DNA of 64,000 nt, from contig NZ_QUBS01000080.1 in assembly GCF_003390925.1 (NCBI RefSeq), positions 53,755-117,754 on the forward strand, in the 5' to 3' direction. This stretch comes from Trinickia diaoshuihuensis (GTDB taxonomy: Bacteria > Pseudomonadota > Gammaproteobacteria > Burkholderiales > Burkholderiaceae). Under the pieces are notes generated by a model, which worked only from the letters and a program-made list of their open reading frames with translations, was not told the origin of the DNA and ran no database searches. Numbering within the stretch: position 1 is the stretch's first letter; each line of letters starts with the position of its first letter. This document shows positions 18,157 through 26,355 of the stretch, piece after piece. The translations under genes and the position numbers were made by a program.

Positions 18157-19884
18157 TCAGCCGTGATGCAACGCGAACACGTAGAGCGTGCCGCCGCGCG
18201 GTACCTTGTCCGCCGTCTTCGCCATCGGGCCGCCCCAGATCGGGTTCGCGCCGCCATAGCCCGCGAGGACCGCGACGTACTCTTGCCCATCGGCCTCGAA
18301 CACCGACGGTTGCGCGATGATGCCGCTCGCCAGCTTCGGGCTTTGCCAGAGCACCTTGCCCGTGGCCGCGTCGAATGCGTAGAGATGGCCGTCGAGCGAA
18401 CCGCTGAAGGCAAGGCCGCCTGCCGTGCTGGCCACGCCGCCGTTCCAGGGCATCTTGCTCCAGTGGCTCCACACCTTCTTGCCGGTGTTCACGTCGATTG
18501 CTTGCAACTCGCCGTAGCCCTTGCTGCCCGGTTCCGGCTTGATCTCGAAGCCTTCGCCGAGATAGGGCAGGCCCTCCATGTAGCTCACCGACTTACCCGA
18601 CAAGCTCATGCACGCATGCAGCGACGGCACGAAGGCCAAGTGCTTCTCCGGATCGTAGGAGACCGACCACCAGTTCTTGCCGCCGAGGAAGCTCGGGCAC
18701 GTATCGATCGTCGTGCCGACGTTCGGGAACTTCGAGCGATCCTCGATCGGCTCGCCATCCGCCGTGTACCCCGTGACCGACGTCGCTTTCACGAACGCGC
18801 TCGCATAGATGAGCTTGCCCGTCGAACGGTCGATCGCGTGGAAGAAGCCGTTGCGGTCCGCGTGAATGATCGCGTCGTAGTCCTTACCGCCGTGCTCGAT
18901 CTTCGCGAGGATCGGCGTATTCACGCCGTCGTAGTCCCACGTATCGTTACGCGTGTATTGGTAGTGCCATTTGATCTCGCCGGTTTTTGGATCGAGGGCG
19001 AGCAGCGAATCGCTGTACAGGTTGTTGCCGGGACGCAGCGACGCGAGCCACGGCCCCGGATTGCCGACACCCCAAAAGAGCGTCTTCGTTGCCGGATCGA
19101 ACGTACCCGTCAGCCACGAAGCGCCGCCGCCGTGCTCTTGCATGCCGTCGGGCCAAGTATCGCCGCCCTTTTCTTTCGCGCCGGGGATCGTCGTGCGCTT
19201 CCAGAGCAAGTTTCCGTTCTCGGGATCGAGCGCCGCGATAAAACCACGCGCGCCGTACTCGCCGCCCGAGTTGCCCACGACGATCGCGCCGTCGATCGCA
19301 AGCGGTGCGAGCGAGAACGCGTAACCCGTGCCCGGATCGAACATCCGCTTCTTCCACGCGACGGCGCCCGATTGCGCGTCGAGCGCGACGATCTCGCCGT
19401 TGAGCATCGCGATGTAGGCATTCTTGCCGTACAGCGCGACGCCGCGATTGACGACGTCGCAGCATGCGTTCTTGAACGCTTCCGGACCGAGGTTCGGCTC
19501 GTACTTCCAGAGCGCCTTGCCCGTCACCGCATCGAAGGCGTAGACGTTGTCCTTCGGCGTGGTCACGAACATGTACCGGCCGTTGACGATCGGCGTGGCC
19601 TCGAAACCCTGCTGCAAATCGGCCGGGAACTTATAGCTCCATGCGAGCCCGAGCTTCTTCACGTTGCTCGTGTCGATCTGCTTGGCCGGGGAATGAGACT
19701 GCCCGTCGTAGGTGCGATAGTAGGTAAGCCAGCCCGGATCGCTTTGCGCGTTCGTCAAGCGGTCGAAAGTGACCGCGGGATAGTCGTCTGCTGCGTTCGA
19801 GAGATGCGGGGCGAGGCCGATGGAGGCGAGTGCGCAAGCTGCGAGCGCCTTCCGCCAAACGGCCGAAGAGGACCTTCGATTCAT
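18157..19884 (-). CDS. PQQ-dependent alcohol dehydrogenase, predicted lanthanide type
   Basis: 575 residues with a cleavable signal peptide (ending HLSNA), eight-bladed quinoprotein propeller and no heme domain, so a soluble periplasmic type I enzyme. Visible active-site residues: vicinal Cys141-Cys142 (NACCDVV) that close over PQQ, Glu209 (NSGGEYGARG), Asn275 (GNPGPW) and the catalytic Asp317 in NDTWDYDGVN, 42 residues after the Asn as in methanol dehydrogenase. Asp319, two residues on, is the extra acid that marks lanthanide-dependent XoxF/PedH/ExaF enzymes; calcium enzymes have Ala/Ser/Thr there. AGGAG precedes the ATG. Likely substrate is ethanol or another primary alcohol, judged from exaC and acs. 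Confidence 0.9.
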   Translation of the reverse strand: MNRRSSSAVWRKALAACALASIGLAPHLSNAADDYPAVTFDRLTNAQSDPGWLTYYRTYDGQSHSPAKQIDTSNVKKLGLAWSYKFPADLQQGFEATPIVNGRYMFVTTPKDNVYAFDAVTGKALWKYEPNLGPEAFKNACCDVVNRGVALYGKNAYIAMLNGEIVALDAQSGAVAWKKRMFDPGTGYAFSLAPLAIDGAIVVGNSGGEYGARGFIAALDPENGNLLWKRTTIPGAKEKGGDTWPDGMQEHGGGASWLTGTFDPATKTLFWGVGNPGPWLASLRPGNNLYSDSLLALDPKTGEIKWHYQYTRNDTWDYDGVNTPILAKIEHGGKDYDAIIHADRNGFFHAIDRSTGKLIYASAFVKATSVTGYTADGEPIEDRSKFPNVGTTIDTCPSFLGGKNWWSVSYDPEKHLAFVPSLHACMSLSGKSVSYMEGLPYLGEGFEIKPEPGSKGYGELQAIDVNTGKKVWSHWSKMPWNGGVASTAGGLAFSGSLDGHLYAFDAATGKVLWQSPKLASGIIAQPSVFEADGQEYVAVLAGYGGANPIWGGPMAKTADKVPRGGTLYVFALHHG

Positions 19885-19930
19885 GTGTGTCTCCTGTGTC
19901 GGCCGGAGTGGGCGTCTCACTCAATGCCCA

Positions 19931-19947
19931 ATGCCGGTCCCATGCCA
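19931..19947 (-). promoter_or_regulatory. Sigma54 (-24/-12) promoter of the PQQ-ADH gene
   Basis: Minus strand reads TGGCATGGGACCGGCAT with GG-N10-GC spacing, preceded by CT as CTTGGCATG. Predicted start near 19920 gives a leader of about 36 nt containing the AGGAG ribosome site. Confidence 0.75.
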
Positions 19948-20120
19948 AGCTAGGTTCGTCGATTTATCGCGGCGCGACGGCGTCGAGGATGGAGGCTCGA
20001 CGCGCGACGAATGGCCGCGGGCCACGCTGAACGCAAAGGGTGTGCCATCGGCGCGGGAGGCCCGCGCAAAGCGTGAATGGCCGCTTCCCCGCATGAGCGT
20101 CGAGCCGTCCATCGTTCGCG

Positions 20121-20174
20121 CCCGTCAAAAACTGAAACACCTTCGACGATCGGGGTGTCGCGAAACGAGACACC
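20121..20174. promoter_or_regulatory. Paired activator sites (UAS) shared by PQQ-ADH and receptor genes
   Basis: Site 1 (20121-20141) ends TGAAACACC with GTC at the expected place in the left half. Site 2 (20154-20174) is GGTGTC-N9-GACACC and begins GGTGTCGC like the pqqA site. Centres are 33 bp apart, three helical turns. They lie about 100 bp upstream of the receptor -24 element and about 175-225 bp upstream of the PQQ-ADH one. Confidence 0.68.
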
Positions 20175-20271
20175 GTGCGCCCGATGAGACATCGAATGGT
20201 CCCTATCGGCATTCGTAGCGACTGCGCTATCGATAGGGCGATCTTCAGCAAACGATCGATGCGGCCGGCAT

Positions 20272-20287
20272 TGGCATGGTTCTCGCC
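20272..20287 (+). promoter_or_regulatory. Sigma54 (-24/-12) promoter of the TonB-dependent receptor gene
   Basis: TGGCATGGTTCTCGCC, GG-N10-GC, with TT-GGCATG identical to the opposite-strand promoter. The -12 part (TCGCC) is weaker than consensus TTGCA. Predicted start near 20299, leader about 90 nt. Confidence 0.65.
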
Positions 20288-20342
20288 TTAACGCACCCGC
20301 CAGAGGTACACAACGAGACGAGCGAGACGATTGGAGGAGACG

Positions 20343-20396
20343 ATGAGACGGTCCGCGATAGGTGACGAGCTGGTGCAGTGGTGGCCGCATGATTAG
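20343..20396 (+). CDS. Possible 17-residue leader peptide
   Basis: ATG at 20343 follows a very strong GGAGGAGACG. The 17-codon frame reads MRRSAIGDELVQWWPHD and stops at TAG 20394-20396, overlapping the receptor start region. It contains Trp-Trp. It could set translation of the receptor gene by coupling, or be chance. Confidence 0.35.
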   Translation: MRRSAIGDELVQWWPHD

Positions 20397-22734
20397 GAGT
20401 ACTGCTCATGTCCATCGAACGCTGCCCCATTGCCCCCATGCATCCCAACCGGTCACGCGCTTCGCGGTGCGCGTCATCGCGAGCACGCTTGCGGGGCTTG
20501 CACTTCCCGCACACGCGCAGAGCGCGCCCGAGCGGGCGGTGCCTCGCGCAACCTCGGCCGCCGCTACCCTCGTCGCGACGCTCGAGCCCGTTGTCGTAGT
20601 CGGCACGACGCCGCTCGCGGGCATCGGCTTGCCGATGACGCAGGTGGCGGCAAACGTGCTCGTCGTGCGCGCGAAGGAACTCGAGCGGCAACATCGCGAG
20701 ACGCTGAGCGACTACTTCGAGAAGAACCTGCCGAGCATCGACGTCAACGACGCACAGGGCAACCCGTACCAAGCGAACGTCAACTACCGAGGCTTCACCG
20801 CCTCGCCGTTGCTCGGCACGCCCGAAGGTCTTTCCGTCTTCATGGACGGCGTGCGCATCAACGAGCCGTTCGGCAACGTCGTGAACTGGGATTGGATTGC
20901 GCAGCAAGCCATCGACACCATCGAGCTCATGCCCGGTTCGAGCCCGATGTTCGGATTGAACACGCTCGGCGGCGCCTTGGCCATTTCGACGAAAGACGGC
21001 AAGACGCACCCGGGCGGCGACATCGAGATCACCGGTGGCTCATGGGGCCGCAAAACGGTGGCACTGGAACAAGGCGGCACAATCGGTCACAACCTCGATT
21101 ATTACGTGACCGGCAACGTCGCAAACGACAACGGCTGGGCCGACCACAATTCGAGCCGCGTGCGCCAGGGCTTCGGCAAGCTGCGCTATACCGATGCCGA
21201 TACCACGATCTCCTTCTCGGCCGGCGGTGCCGACAACGACTTGCAAGGCACGCAGACGATTCCGCGCTCGTTCCTGAACAACTATCGACAGGCCTATACC
21301 TACCCCGACCAGAATTTGAACAGCGCCGGCTATGCGACGCTGTCGGGCCAGCACTACTTCAACGACTACACCGAATTGAGCGGGAACGTCTACTTTCGCC
21401 GGTTCGTCAGTAGGAACCTCAGCAGCAACAACAACACCGATTACGGCACCGTCGGCCCCGACGGGTCGATCGATAGGCTCCAAGGCAGCAACGTCAAATC
21501 GATGGTCGGCACCGACAGCTACGGTGCGAGCCTACAGTTGACGTTACTCGGCAAGCTCGGGGCGATGCAGAACCAGTTCGTGGCCGGCGTGGCAGCCGAC
21601 TTTGCGAACTCGCATTACACCGAATCGACGCAGGATGCCTCCTTCACCGATTCACGCGCGGCGATCGGCATCGGCGATTTCACTCGCAAGGTCGATGCGA
21701 GAACGCGCGACGCGAACCTCGCCGCCTACGTGCAAGACACGCTATCGCTGACGAAGCAATGGACATTGACGCTCTCGGGCCGCTACGACTGGGCGAAAGC
21801 CAAGATCGGCGACGAAAGCGGCGTGCAGCCGCAACTCGACGGCAGCCATGTGTTCTCTCGCCTGAATCCCGCGATCGGACTCACTTGGAATCCCACGCCG
21901 GGCTTCACCGCCTACGTCAGCTACAACGAGGGAATGCGCACGCCGACCGCGATCGAGCTGACGTGCGCCGACCCTGCCGCGCCGTGCTCGCTGCCCAACG
22001 ACTTCGTTTCGGACCCCGCGCTGGCGCCCGTCATCTCGAAGACCTTGGAGGCGGGGGCACGAGGCCGCATCGGCAGCCATACCACGTGGAGCGCGGCCGT
22101 CTACCGCACGACGCTGTTCGACGACATCGAATTCATCAGCGCGCCCACCTCGGCACAAGGATTTTTCCAGAACGTCGGCAAGACGCGCCGCCAAGGGATC
22201 GAGCTTTCAGGTCATACGCAATGGGGCAAGCTCGGCGTGACGGCGAGCTATAGCTACACCGACGCCACCTATCGCTCCGGTTGGACCGCAAGCAGCCCGA
22301 GCAATTCGAGTGCGGACACAAGCGGCAACATCAGCGTCCGCTCCGGCAACCGCATACCCGGGATCCCTGCCAATACCGTGAAGCTGCGACTCGACTACGC
22401 GGCAACGCCGAAATGGACGATCGGCACCAGCCTGACGTATCGCGACGGCGTCTATGCACAAGGAGACCAAAACAACCAAGACGTGAACGGCAAAATCCCC
22501 GGCTACTTCTTAATCGACTTCGATACCGCCTACGACGTGACCAAGCGCTTTCGCGTGTTTGCGACGGTGACCAACGTGTTGAACAAGCGCTATGCGAGCT
22601 ACGGCGTGCTGGGCCAGAATTTCTTTAACGGCCCGAACCATACATTCAATGGACAATCGCCGGTGAACGAGCAATTCGTCGGCGCCGGAGCACCGAGAGG
22701 AGCCTGGATAGGCGTACGATACGCGTGGGACTAA
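20389..22734 (+). CDS. TonB-dependent outer-membrane receptor
   Basis: About 781 residues from the ATG at 20389. Signal peptide VRVIASTLAGLALPAHA, TonB-box-like EPVVVVGTT near residue 66, plug domain (NVNYRGFTASPLLGTPEGLSV, FGNVVNWDW, NTLGGALAI) and a long beta-barrel ending GVRYAWD. Such receptors import chelated metals or cofactors. Placement between the PQQ-ADH and its activator, with the shared sigma54 control, suggests a lanthanide-chelate (LutH-like) or PQQ receptor. The start is awkward: the best ribosome site (AGGAG at 20396-20400) serves an ATG at 20408 in another frame, and one inserted base in the nearby C-runs would join that ATG to this frame. Confidence 0.85.
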   Translation: MIRSTAHVHRTLPHCPHASQPVTRFAVRVIASTLAGLALPAHAQSAPERAVPRATSAAATLVATLEPVVVVGTTPLAGIGLPMTQVAANVLVVRAKELERQHRETLSDYFEKNLPSIDVNDAQGNPYQANVNYRGFTASPLLGTPEGLSVFMDGVRINEPFGNVVNWDWIAQQAIDTIELMPGSSPMFGLNTLGGALAISTKDGKTHPGGDIEITGGSWGRKTVALEQGGTIGHNLDYYVTGNVANDNGWADHNSSRVRQGFGKLRYTDADTTISFSAGGADNDLQGTQTIPRSFLNNYRQAYTYPDQNLNSAGYATLSGQHYFNDYTELSGNVYFRRFVSRNLSSNNNTDYGTVGPDGSIDRLQGSNVKSMVGTDSYGASLQLTLLGKLGAMQNQFVAGVAADFANSHYTESTQDASFTDSRAAIGIGDFTRKVDARTRDANLAAYVQDTLSLTKQWTLTLSGRYDWAKAKIGDESGVQPQLDGSHVFSRLNPAIGLTWNPTPGFTAYVSYNEGMRTPTAIELTCADPAAPCSLPNDFVSDPALAPVISKTLEAGARGRIGSHTTWSAAVYRTTLFDDIEFISAPTSAQGFFQNVGKTRRQGIELSGHTQWGKLGVTASYSYTDATYRSGWTASSPSNSSADTSGNISVRSGNRIPGIPANTVKLRLDYAATPKWTIGTSLTYRDGVYAQGDQNNQDVNGKIPGYFLIDFDTAYDVTKRFRVFATVTNVLNKRYASYGVLGQNFFNGPNHTFNGQSPVNEQFVGAGAPRGAWIGVRYAWD

Positions 22735-22750
22735 CGGCGACCGCCGTTTT
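22733..22750 (+). terminator. Weak terminator after the receptor gene
   Basis: AACGGC-GACC-GCCGTT hairpin overlapping the stop codon, followed by TT. Only six pairs, so it may terminate incompletely. Confidence 0.4.
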
Positions 22751-22879
22751 GAAATTGCGCATCCGCCTGCAAGGATTGGGATATCCCCCGATACTCCTTT
22801 GTGCGATCGGGCGTCATCGTATTGGATCGATGCCGATCGATTGCGCTTTGAGAGGACGGTATCGCACGCGGTTGTTAGC

Positions 22880-22895
22880 TGGCGCATTTTTTGCT
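22880..22895 (+). promoter_or_regulatory. Candidate sigma54 promoter of the activator gene
   Basis: TGGCGCATTTTTTGCT has GG-N10-GC spacing and a good -12 TTGCT. Predicted start near 22906 precedes the ATG at 22951 by about 45 nt. Unlike the five other promoters, I see no TGAAACACC sites upstream, so this is less certain. Confidence 0.5.
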
Positions 22896-22950
22896 CTTGT
22901 CGGAGGCAAAAGCGTCTCGGCGGCAGCCGGCGCTCGATCAGGAGGAGACA

Positions 22951-24966
22951 ATGCGCAACGTCGTACATCGCCCCGGGCGCGCCGTGGCGGGTGGCGAGTC
23001 GAGTTGGCCCACGCCAGGTATTCAGAAAGCACATGAACGCTCCCAAGGCTATGGGCTATTGACGGGCGCACGCCCCGACTACGACATCCTGCCGACGTCC
23101 GAACTCGCGCTCAAGGTCGAACAAAACCGCATCCTTTGCGCGCATGCGATGCCGGTAATGGAGACGCTGCGCGACCAGATCGTCAATACCGAAAGCATGG
23201 TCGTGCTGACCGATGCGCAGGGTTTGATCTTGCATTCGATCGGCGACGACGATTTCCTCGCGCGCGCCGAGAAAGTCGCTCTGCGCCCCGGCGCGCAATG
23301 GTCGGAGGACAGGCAGGGGACGAACGCCATCGGCACCGCGCTGGCCGAACGCAGCGCGACCGTCGTGCACGGCGACCAGCATTTTCTCGAGGCCAATCGA
23401 TTTCTGACGTGTTCGAGCGTGCCGATCTTCGATCCATACGGCGACGTGATCGGCGTACTCGACGTGACGGGCGACTACCGCAGCTATCATCAGCACACGA
23501 TGGCGCTCGCCAAGATGTCGGTTCAGATGATCGAGAATCATCTGTTCTCGGCGACGTTTCGCGACACCTTGCAAGTCGGCTTCCATTCCCGCCCCGAGTT
23601 TTTGGGCACGTTGATGGAGGGCATTGCCGCCTTCACTGGCGATGGCCGCTTTCTTTCCGCGAATCGCAGCGCCCAGTTCCAACTCGGCTTGCCATTGGCC
23701 GCGCTGCGCGCCCATACGCTGTCGTCGCTATTCGGCATGACGAGCGCCGAGCTGGTCGACCGCCTGCGCGCGAGCCGCGAGCCCATCCTTTCGCTGAACC
23801 TGTATAACGGCGCAACCGTCTGCGCGAGCGTGACCTTCCGGCGCGCATTGCAGACGGCGAGCGGCTGGCAGGCGGAAGGCCGCCGCGAGACGGGCGGCCA
23901 AGCCCAGGCCGGAGCGACCCCAGCCGTGCGGACCACGTTGCGCACGTTAAGGCTCGACCAGCTCGATACCGGCGATCCGCAAGTCTCGACCGTCATCACG
24001 AAAGTACGCAAGGTCATCGGCAAGGACATTCCGTTGCTGATCACCGGAGAAACCGGCACCGGCAAGGAACTGCTCGCGCAGGCCATCCACAACGAATCGC
24101 CGCGGCGCTCCGGGCCGTTCGTCGCAGTCAATTGTGCGTCGATCCCCGAGACGCTAATCGAGTCCGAATTATTCGGCTATGAGGAAGGCGCATTCACGGG
24201 GGCGCGCCGCAAGGGCGCCGTCGGGAAGATCGTGCAGGCGCACGGCGGCACGCTCTTCCTCGATGAAATCGGCGACATGCCCTACCCCTTGCAAGTACGG
24301 CTGCTGCGCGTGCTGCAAGAGCGGATCGTGAACCCGCTCGGGTCGACGAAGACCATACCGGTCGATATCGCCATCGTCTGCGCCACCCACCGCGATTTGC
24401 GCGAGATGATTGCGCAAAACCGCTTCCGCGAGGATTTGTATTACCGGCTGAACGGCCTCGTCGTGAAGTTGCCGCCGCTGCGCGAACGCAAGGATCTGGC
24501 GGTCGTCATCGGCAAAATGCTAGAACGCGAAGCGCTGCGGGGAGGCGCGGGGCAGCACCTGTCCGTTGCCCCCGAAGTGATGACACTCTTCGAGCGCTGC
24601 TCCTGGCCCGGCAACTTTAGGCAACTGGGCAATTTGCTGCGCACCGCGGCCGCCATGGTGGAGGACGACGGCGAGATACGCCGCGAACACCTGCCCGACG
24701 ACTTTTTCGACGATCTGCAAAAGGCCAACGATGCGCCGGCCGCCGCTGCCGCGCCGGCTCCCGCTCTCGGCCCCGGTCCCGCGACTGAAACGCCCGCTCA
24801 GCAAGCGACGCGATTGCAGGACGTCGAAGCGCAAGCGATCGCCGCGACGCTGGCCCTGCACGGCGGCAACGTCTCGGCCGCCGCGCGGGCGCTCGGCGTG
24901 TCGCGCGCCACGCTCTACCGCAAGATGCCCTCCATCGCTCCGCTCAAGAGCGACAGCGACGAGTAA
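22951..24966 (+). CDS. Sigma54-dependent activator, AcoR type
   Basis: 671 residues. GAF-like sensory domain (about 60-195: ESMVVLTDAQGLILHSIGDD, GTNAIGTALAE, IFDPYGDVIGVLDVTGD), a PAS-like linker (about 215-300), AAA+ domain with Walker A GETGTGKE (366-373), the sigma54-contact loop GAFTGAR (413-419) and Walker B FLDEIG (436-441), and a Fis-type helix-turn-helix (GGNVSAAARALGVSRATLYRKM) near the end. The ATG at 22951 follows AGGAGGAGACA. It is the only sigma54 activator in the window and the probable binder of the TGTCGC-N4-TGAAACACC sites, switching on alcohol oxidation and PQQ genes in response to an alcohol or its aldehyde. Confidence 0.9.
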   Translation: MRNVVHRPGRAVAGGESSWPTPGIQKAHERSQGYGLLTGARPDYDILPTSELALKVEQNRILCAHAMPVMETLRDQIVNTESMVVLTDAQGLILHSIGDDDFLARAEKVALRPGAQWSEDRQGTNAIGTALAERSATVVHGDQHFLEANRFLTCSSVPIFDPYGDVIGVLDVTGDYRSYHQHTMALAKMSVQMIENHLFSATFRDTLQVGFHSRPEFLGTLMEGIAAFTGDGRFLSANRSAQFQLGLPLAALRAHTLSSLFGMTSAELVDRLRASREPILSLNLYNGATVCASVTFRRALQTASGWQAEGRRETGGQAQAGATPAVRTTLRTLRLDQLDTGDPQVSTVITKVRKVIGKDIPLLITGETGTGKELLAQAIHNESPRRSGPFVAVNCASIPETLIESELFGYEEGAFTGARRKGAVGKIVQAHGGTLFLDEIGDMPYPLQVRLLRVLQERIVNPLGSTKTIPVDIAIVCATHRDLREMIAQNRFREDLYYRLNGLVVKLPPLRERKDLAVVIGKMLEREALRGGAGQHLSVAPEVMTLFERCSWPGNFRQLGNLLRTAAAMVEDDGEIRREHLPDDFFDDLQKANDAPAAAAAPAPALGPGPATETPAQQATRLQDVEAQAIAATLALHGGNVSAAARALGVSRATLYRKMPSIAPLKSDSDE

Positions 24967-25002
24967 CGTCACCTCTTTTTTCGATCCCTCTCCTTCTTGC
25001 AA

Positions 25003-25046
25003 CCCCTGTCGCAAATTGCGACAGGGGTGTCGCTCGTTGAAACACC
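25003..25046 (+). promoter_or_regulatory. Paired activator sites (UAS) upstream of pqqA
   Basis: First, a perfect 25-bp dyad: CCCCTGTCGCAA, one central A, TTGCGACAGGGG (25003-25027). Second (25026-25046), GGTGTCGC-TCGT-TGAAACACC. Centres are 21 bp apart, two helical turns. The first could also fold as a hairpin after the activator gene, but no U-tract follows it on the plus strand. Confidence 0.68.
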
Positions 25047-25195
25047 GGCTGTTGCACGAACTGTCCGCACCGATTGCTGTCCCTCCATTTTCCTTTCGGG
25101 CCGCGTAGCGATGGTCGATGGACTCGCTCACATAGTGCTTTCACACGTTCCCCGCTTTCGTCTTCCATCGTGTGCCGCCTAGTGCGGATTTCGAT

Positions 25196-25211
25196 CGGCA
25201 TAGCCCTTGCT
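25196..25211 (+). promoter_or_regulatory. Sigma54 (-24/-12) promoter of pqqABCDE
   Basis: CGGCATAGCCCTTGCT with GG-N10-GC spacing and a good TTGCT -12 element. Predicted start near 25222, leader about 65 nt to the pqqA ATG. Confidence 0.68.
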
Positions 25212-25286
25212 TTAACGATTCGACCGCTTATCAACCGACGCGGTTACGCAGTTTCACCGATGTTTAACTCAATGAAGGAGACAGCC

Positions 25287-25361
25287 ATGCAATGGACGAC
25301 GCCCGCTTATACCGACTTGCGCTTCGGTTTTGAAATCACGATGTACATCGCCAACCGCTAA
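25287..25361 (+). CDS. pqqA: PQQ precursor peptide PqqA
   Basis: 24 residues, [20 protein letters not shown] followed by IANR. The Glu16-x3-Tyr20 pair is the pair cross-linked by PqqE and later becomes the PQQ skeleton. AAGGAG lies 6 nt upstream of the ATG. First gene of a pqqABCDE operon. Confidence 0.95.
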   Translation: MQWTTPAYTDLRFGFEITMYIANR

Positions 25362-25425
25362 CAGGCGGTGAACGCCGTGCGCGAGGTTGACTCCCCTCGT
25401 GCGCGGCCACTACCAAGGCCATGCC

Positions 25426-26355
25426 ATGTTGATCAAGGTTCTCGGCTCAGGCGCAGGCGGTGGCCTGCCGCAATGGAACTGCAACTGCGCCAATTGCATG
25501 CGCACGCGAGCAGGCACGGACGGCTTCAAGCCGCGCACACAGTCATCGATCGCGGTGAGCGAGAACGGCGAAGACTGGCTGCTCATCAATGCGTCGCCCG
25601 ACATACTGACTCAGCTACGCGCGCATCCCGAACTTCAACCCGCGCGCGCGTTGCGCGATAGCGGCATCGCCGCCGTCATGCTCTGCGATGCGCAAATCGA
25701 TCACGTGACCGGGTTGCTCATGCTGCGCGAACGCACGGGCCCGCTGCCGCTCTATGCGACGCGCCCCGTGATCGACGATTTGTCGAGTGCCTTTCCGTTG
25801 ATTCCTTTGCTTGGCCACTATTGCGGTGTCGAGCAGCATCCGATCGCGCTGGGCGAACCGTTTTCCATCGAACGCCTGGTTGGCGTGCGCTTCACGGCGA
25901 TTGCGATCGATAGCGCGGCGCCGCCCTACTCGCCGCATCGCAATTCGCCGGTTCCCGGCGACAACATCGCGCTCGTTATCGAAAGCCTGACGACCGGCGC
26001 CCGCGCGTTTTACGCACCGGGTCTGGCGCACGCACCGGACGCCGTCGTATCGGCGATGCGTTCGGCGCAACTCGTTCTCGTGGACGGGACGTTTTGGACC
26101 GACACCGAGATGATCGATCTCGGTCTGTCGAAGAAGCGTGCGGCCGACATGGGGCATCTGGCTCAATGCTCCGCGAACGGCAACGCCGGCATGATTGCAT
26201 TGCTCGATACGTTGCCGAGCGCCACGCGCAAAATACTCATTCATATCAACAACACGAACCCGATCATCGATCCTCGCTCCGACGCGCATGCAAGCTTGCG
26301 CGAACACGGCATCGAGATCGCGGAAGACGGAATGCAATTAGAGGTGCAGCCTTGA
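25426..26355 (+). CDS. pqqB: PQQ biosynthesis protein PqqB
   Basis: 309 residues beginning [21 protein letters not shown], diagnostic of PqqB, with the Zn-site Cys cluster (NCNCANCMR), QSSIAVS, and [16 protein letters not shown] of the metallo-beta-lactamase-like fold. PqqB is reported to act as a hydroxylase on a late PQQ precursor. It follows pqqA by 64 bp and its TGA overlaps the pqqC start. Confidence 0.95.
   Translation: MLIKVLGSGAGGGLPQWNCNCANCMRTRAGTDGFKPRTQSSIAVSENGEDWLLINASPDILTQLRAHPELQPARALRDSGIAAVMLCDAQIDHVTGLLMLRERTGPLPLYATRPVIDDLSSAFPLIPLLGHYCGVEQHPIALGEPFSIERLVGVRFTAIAIDSAAPPYSPHRNSPVPGDNIALVIESLTTGARAFYAPGLAHAPDAVVSAMRSAQLVLVDGTFWTDTEMIDLGLSKKRAADMGHLAQCSANGNAGMIALLDTLPSATRKILIHINNTNPIIDPRSDAHASLREHGIEIAEDGMQLEVQP

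Larger units (their letters stand above)
19885..20388. other. Gene-free divergent regulatory region (PQQ-ADH / receptor)
   Basis: About 500 bp between divergent genes. It holds a minus-strand sigma54 promoter, two shared activator sites, a plus-strand sigma54 promoter and a 17-codon leader ORF, all listed separately. Confidence 0.7.
24967..25286. other. Gene-free region: pqqA regulatory region
   Basis: 320 bp between the activator gene and pqqA. It contains two operator-like sites at 25003-25046 and a -24/-12 element at 25196-25211, both listed separately. Nothing else recognised. Confidence 0.6.

Noticed and set aside
18163..19953. 596-codon open frame on the plus strand opposite the PQQ-ADH gene
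   Set aside because: It is the antisense shadow of a clear quinoprotein gene in high-GC DNA; its translation is Arg-rich and matches nothing.
25003..25027. Perfect 25-bp dyad after the activator gene as a rho-independent terminator
   Set aside because: No T-run follows on the plus strand, and the core TGTCGC...GCGACA matches the operator motif, so a protein site is the better reading; dual use is not excluded.
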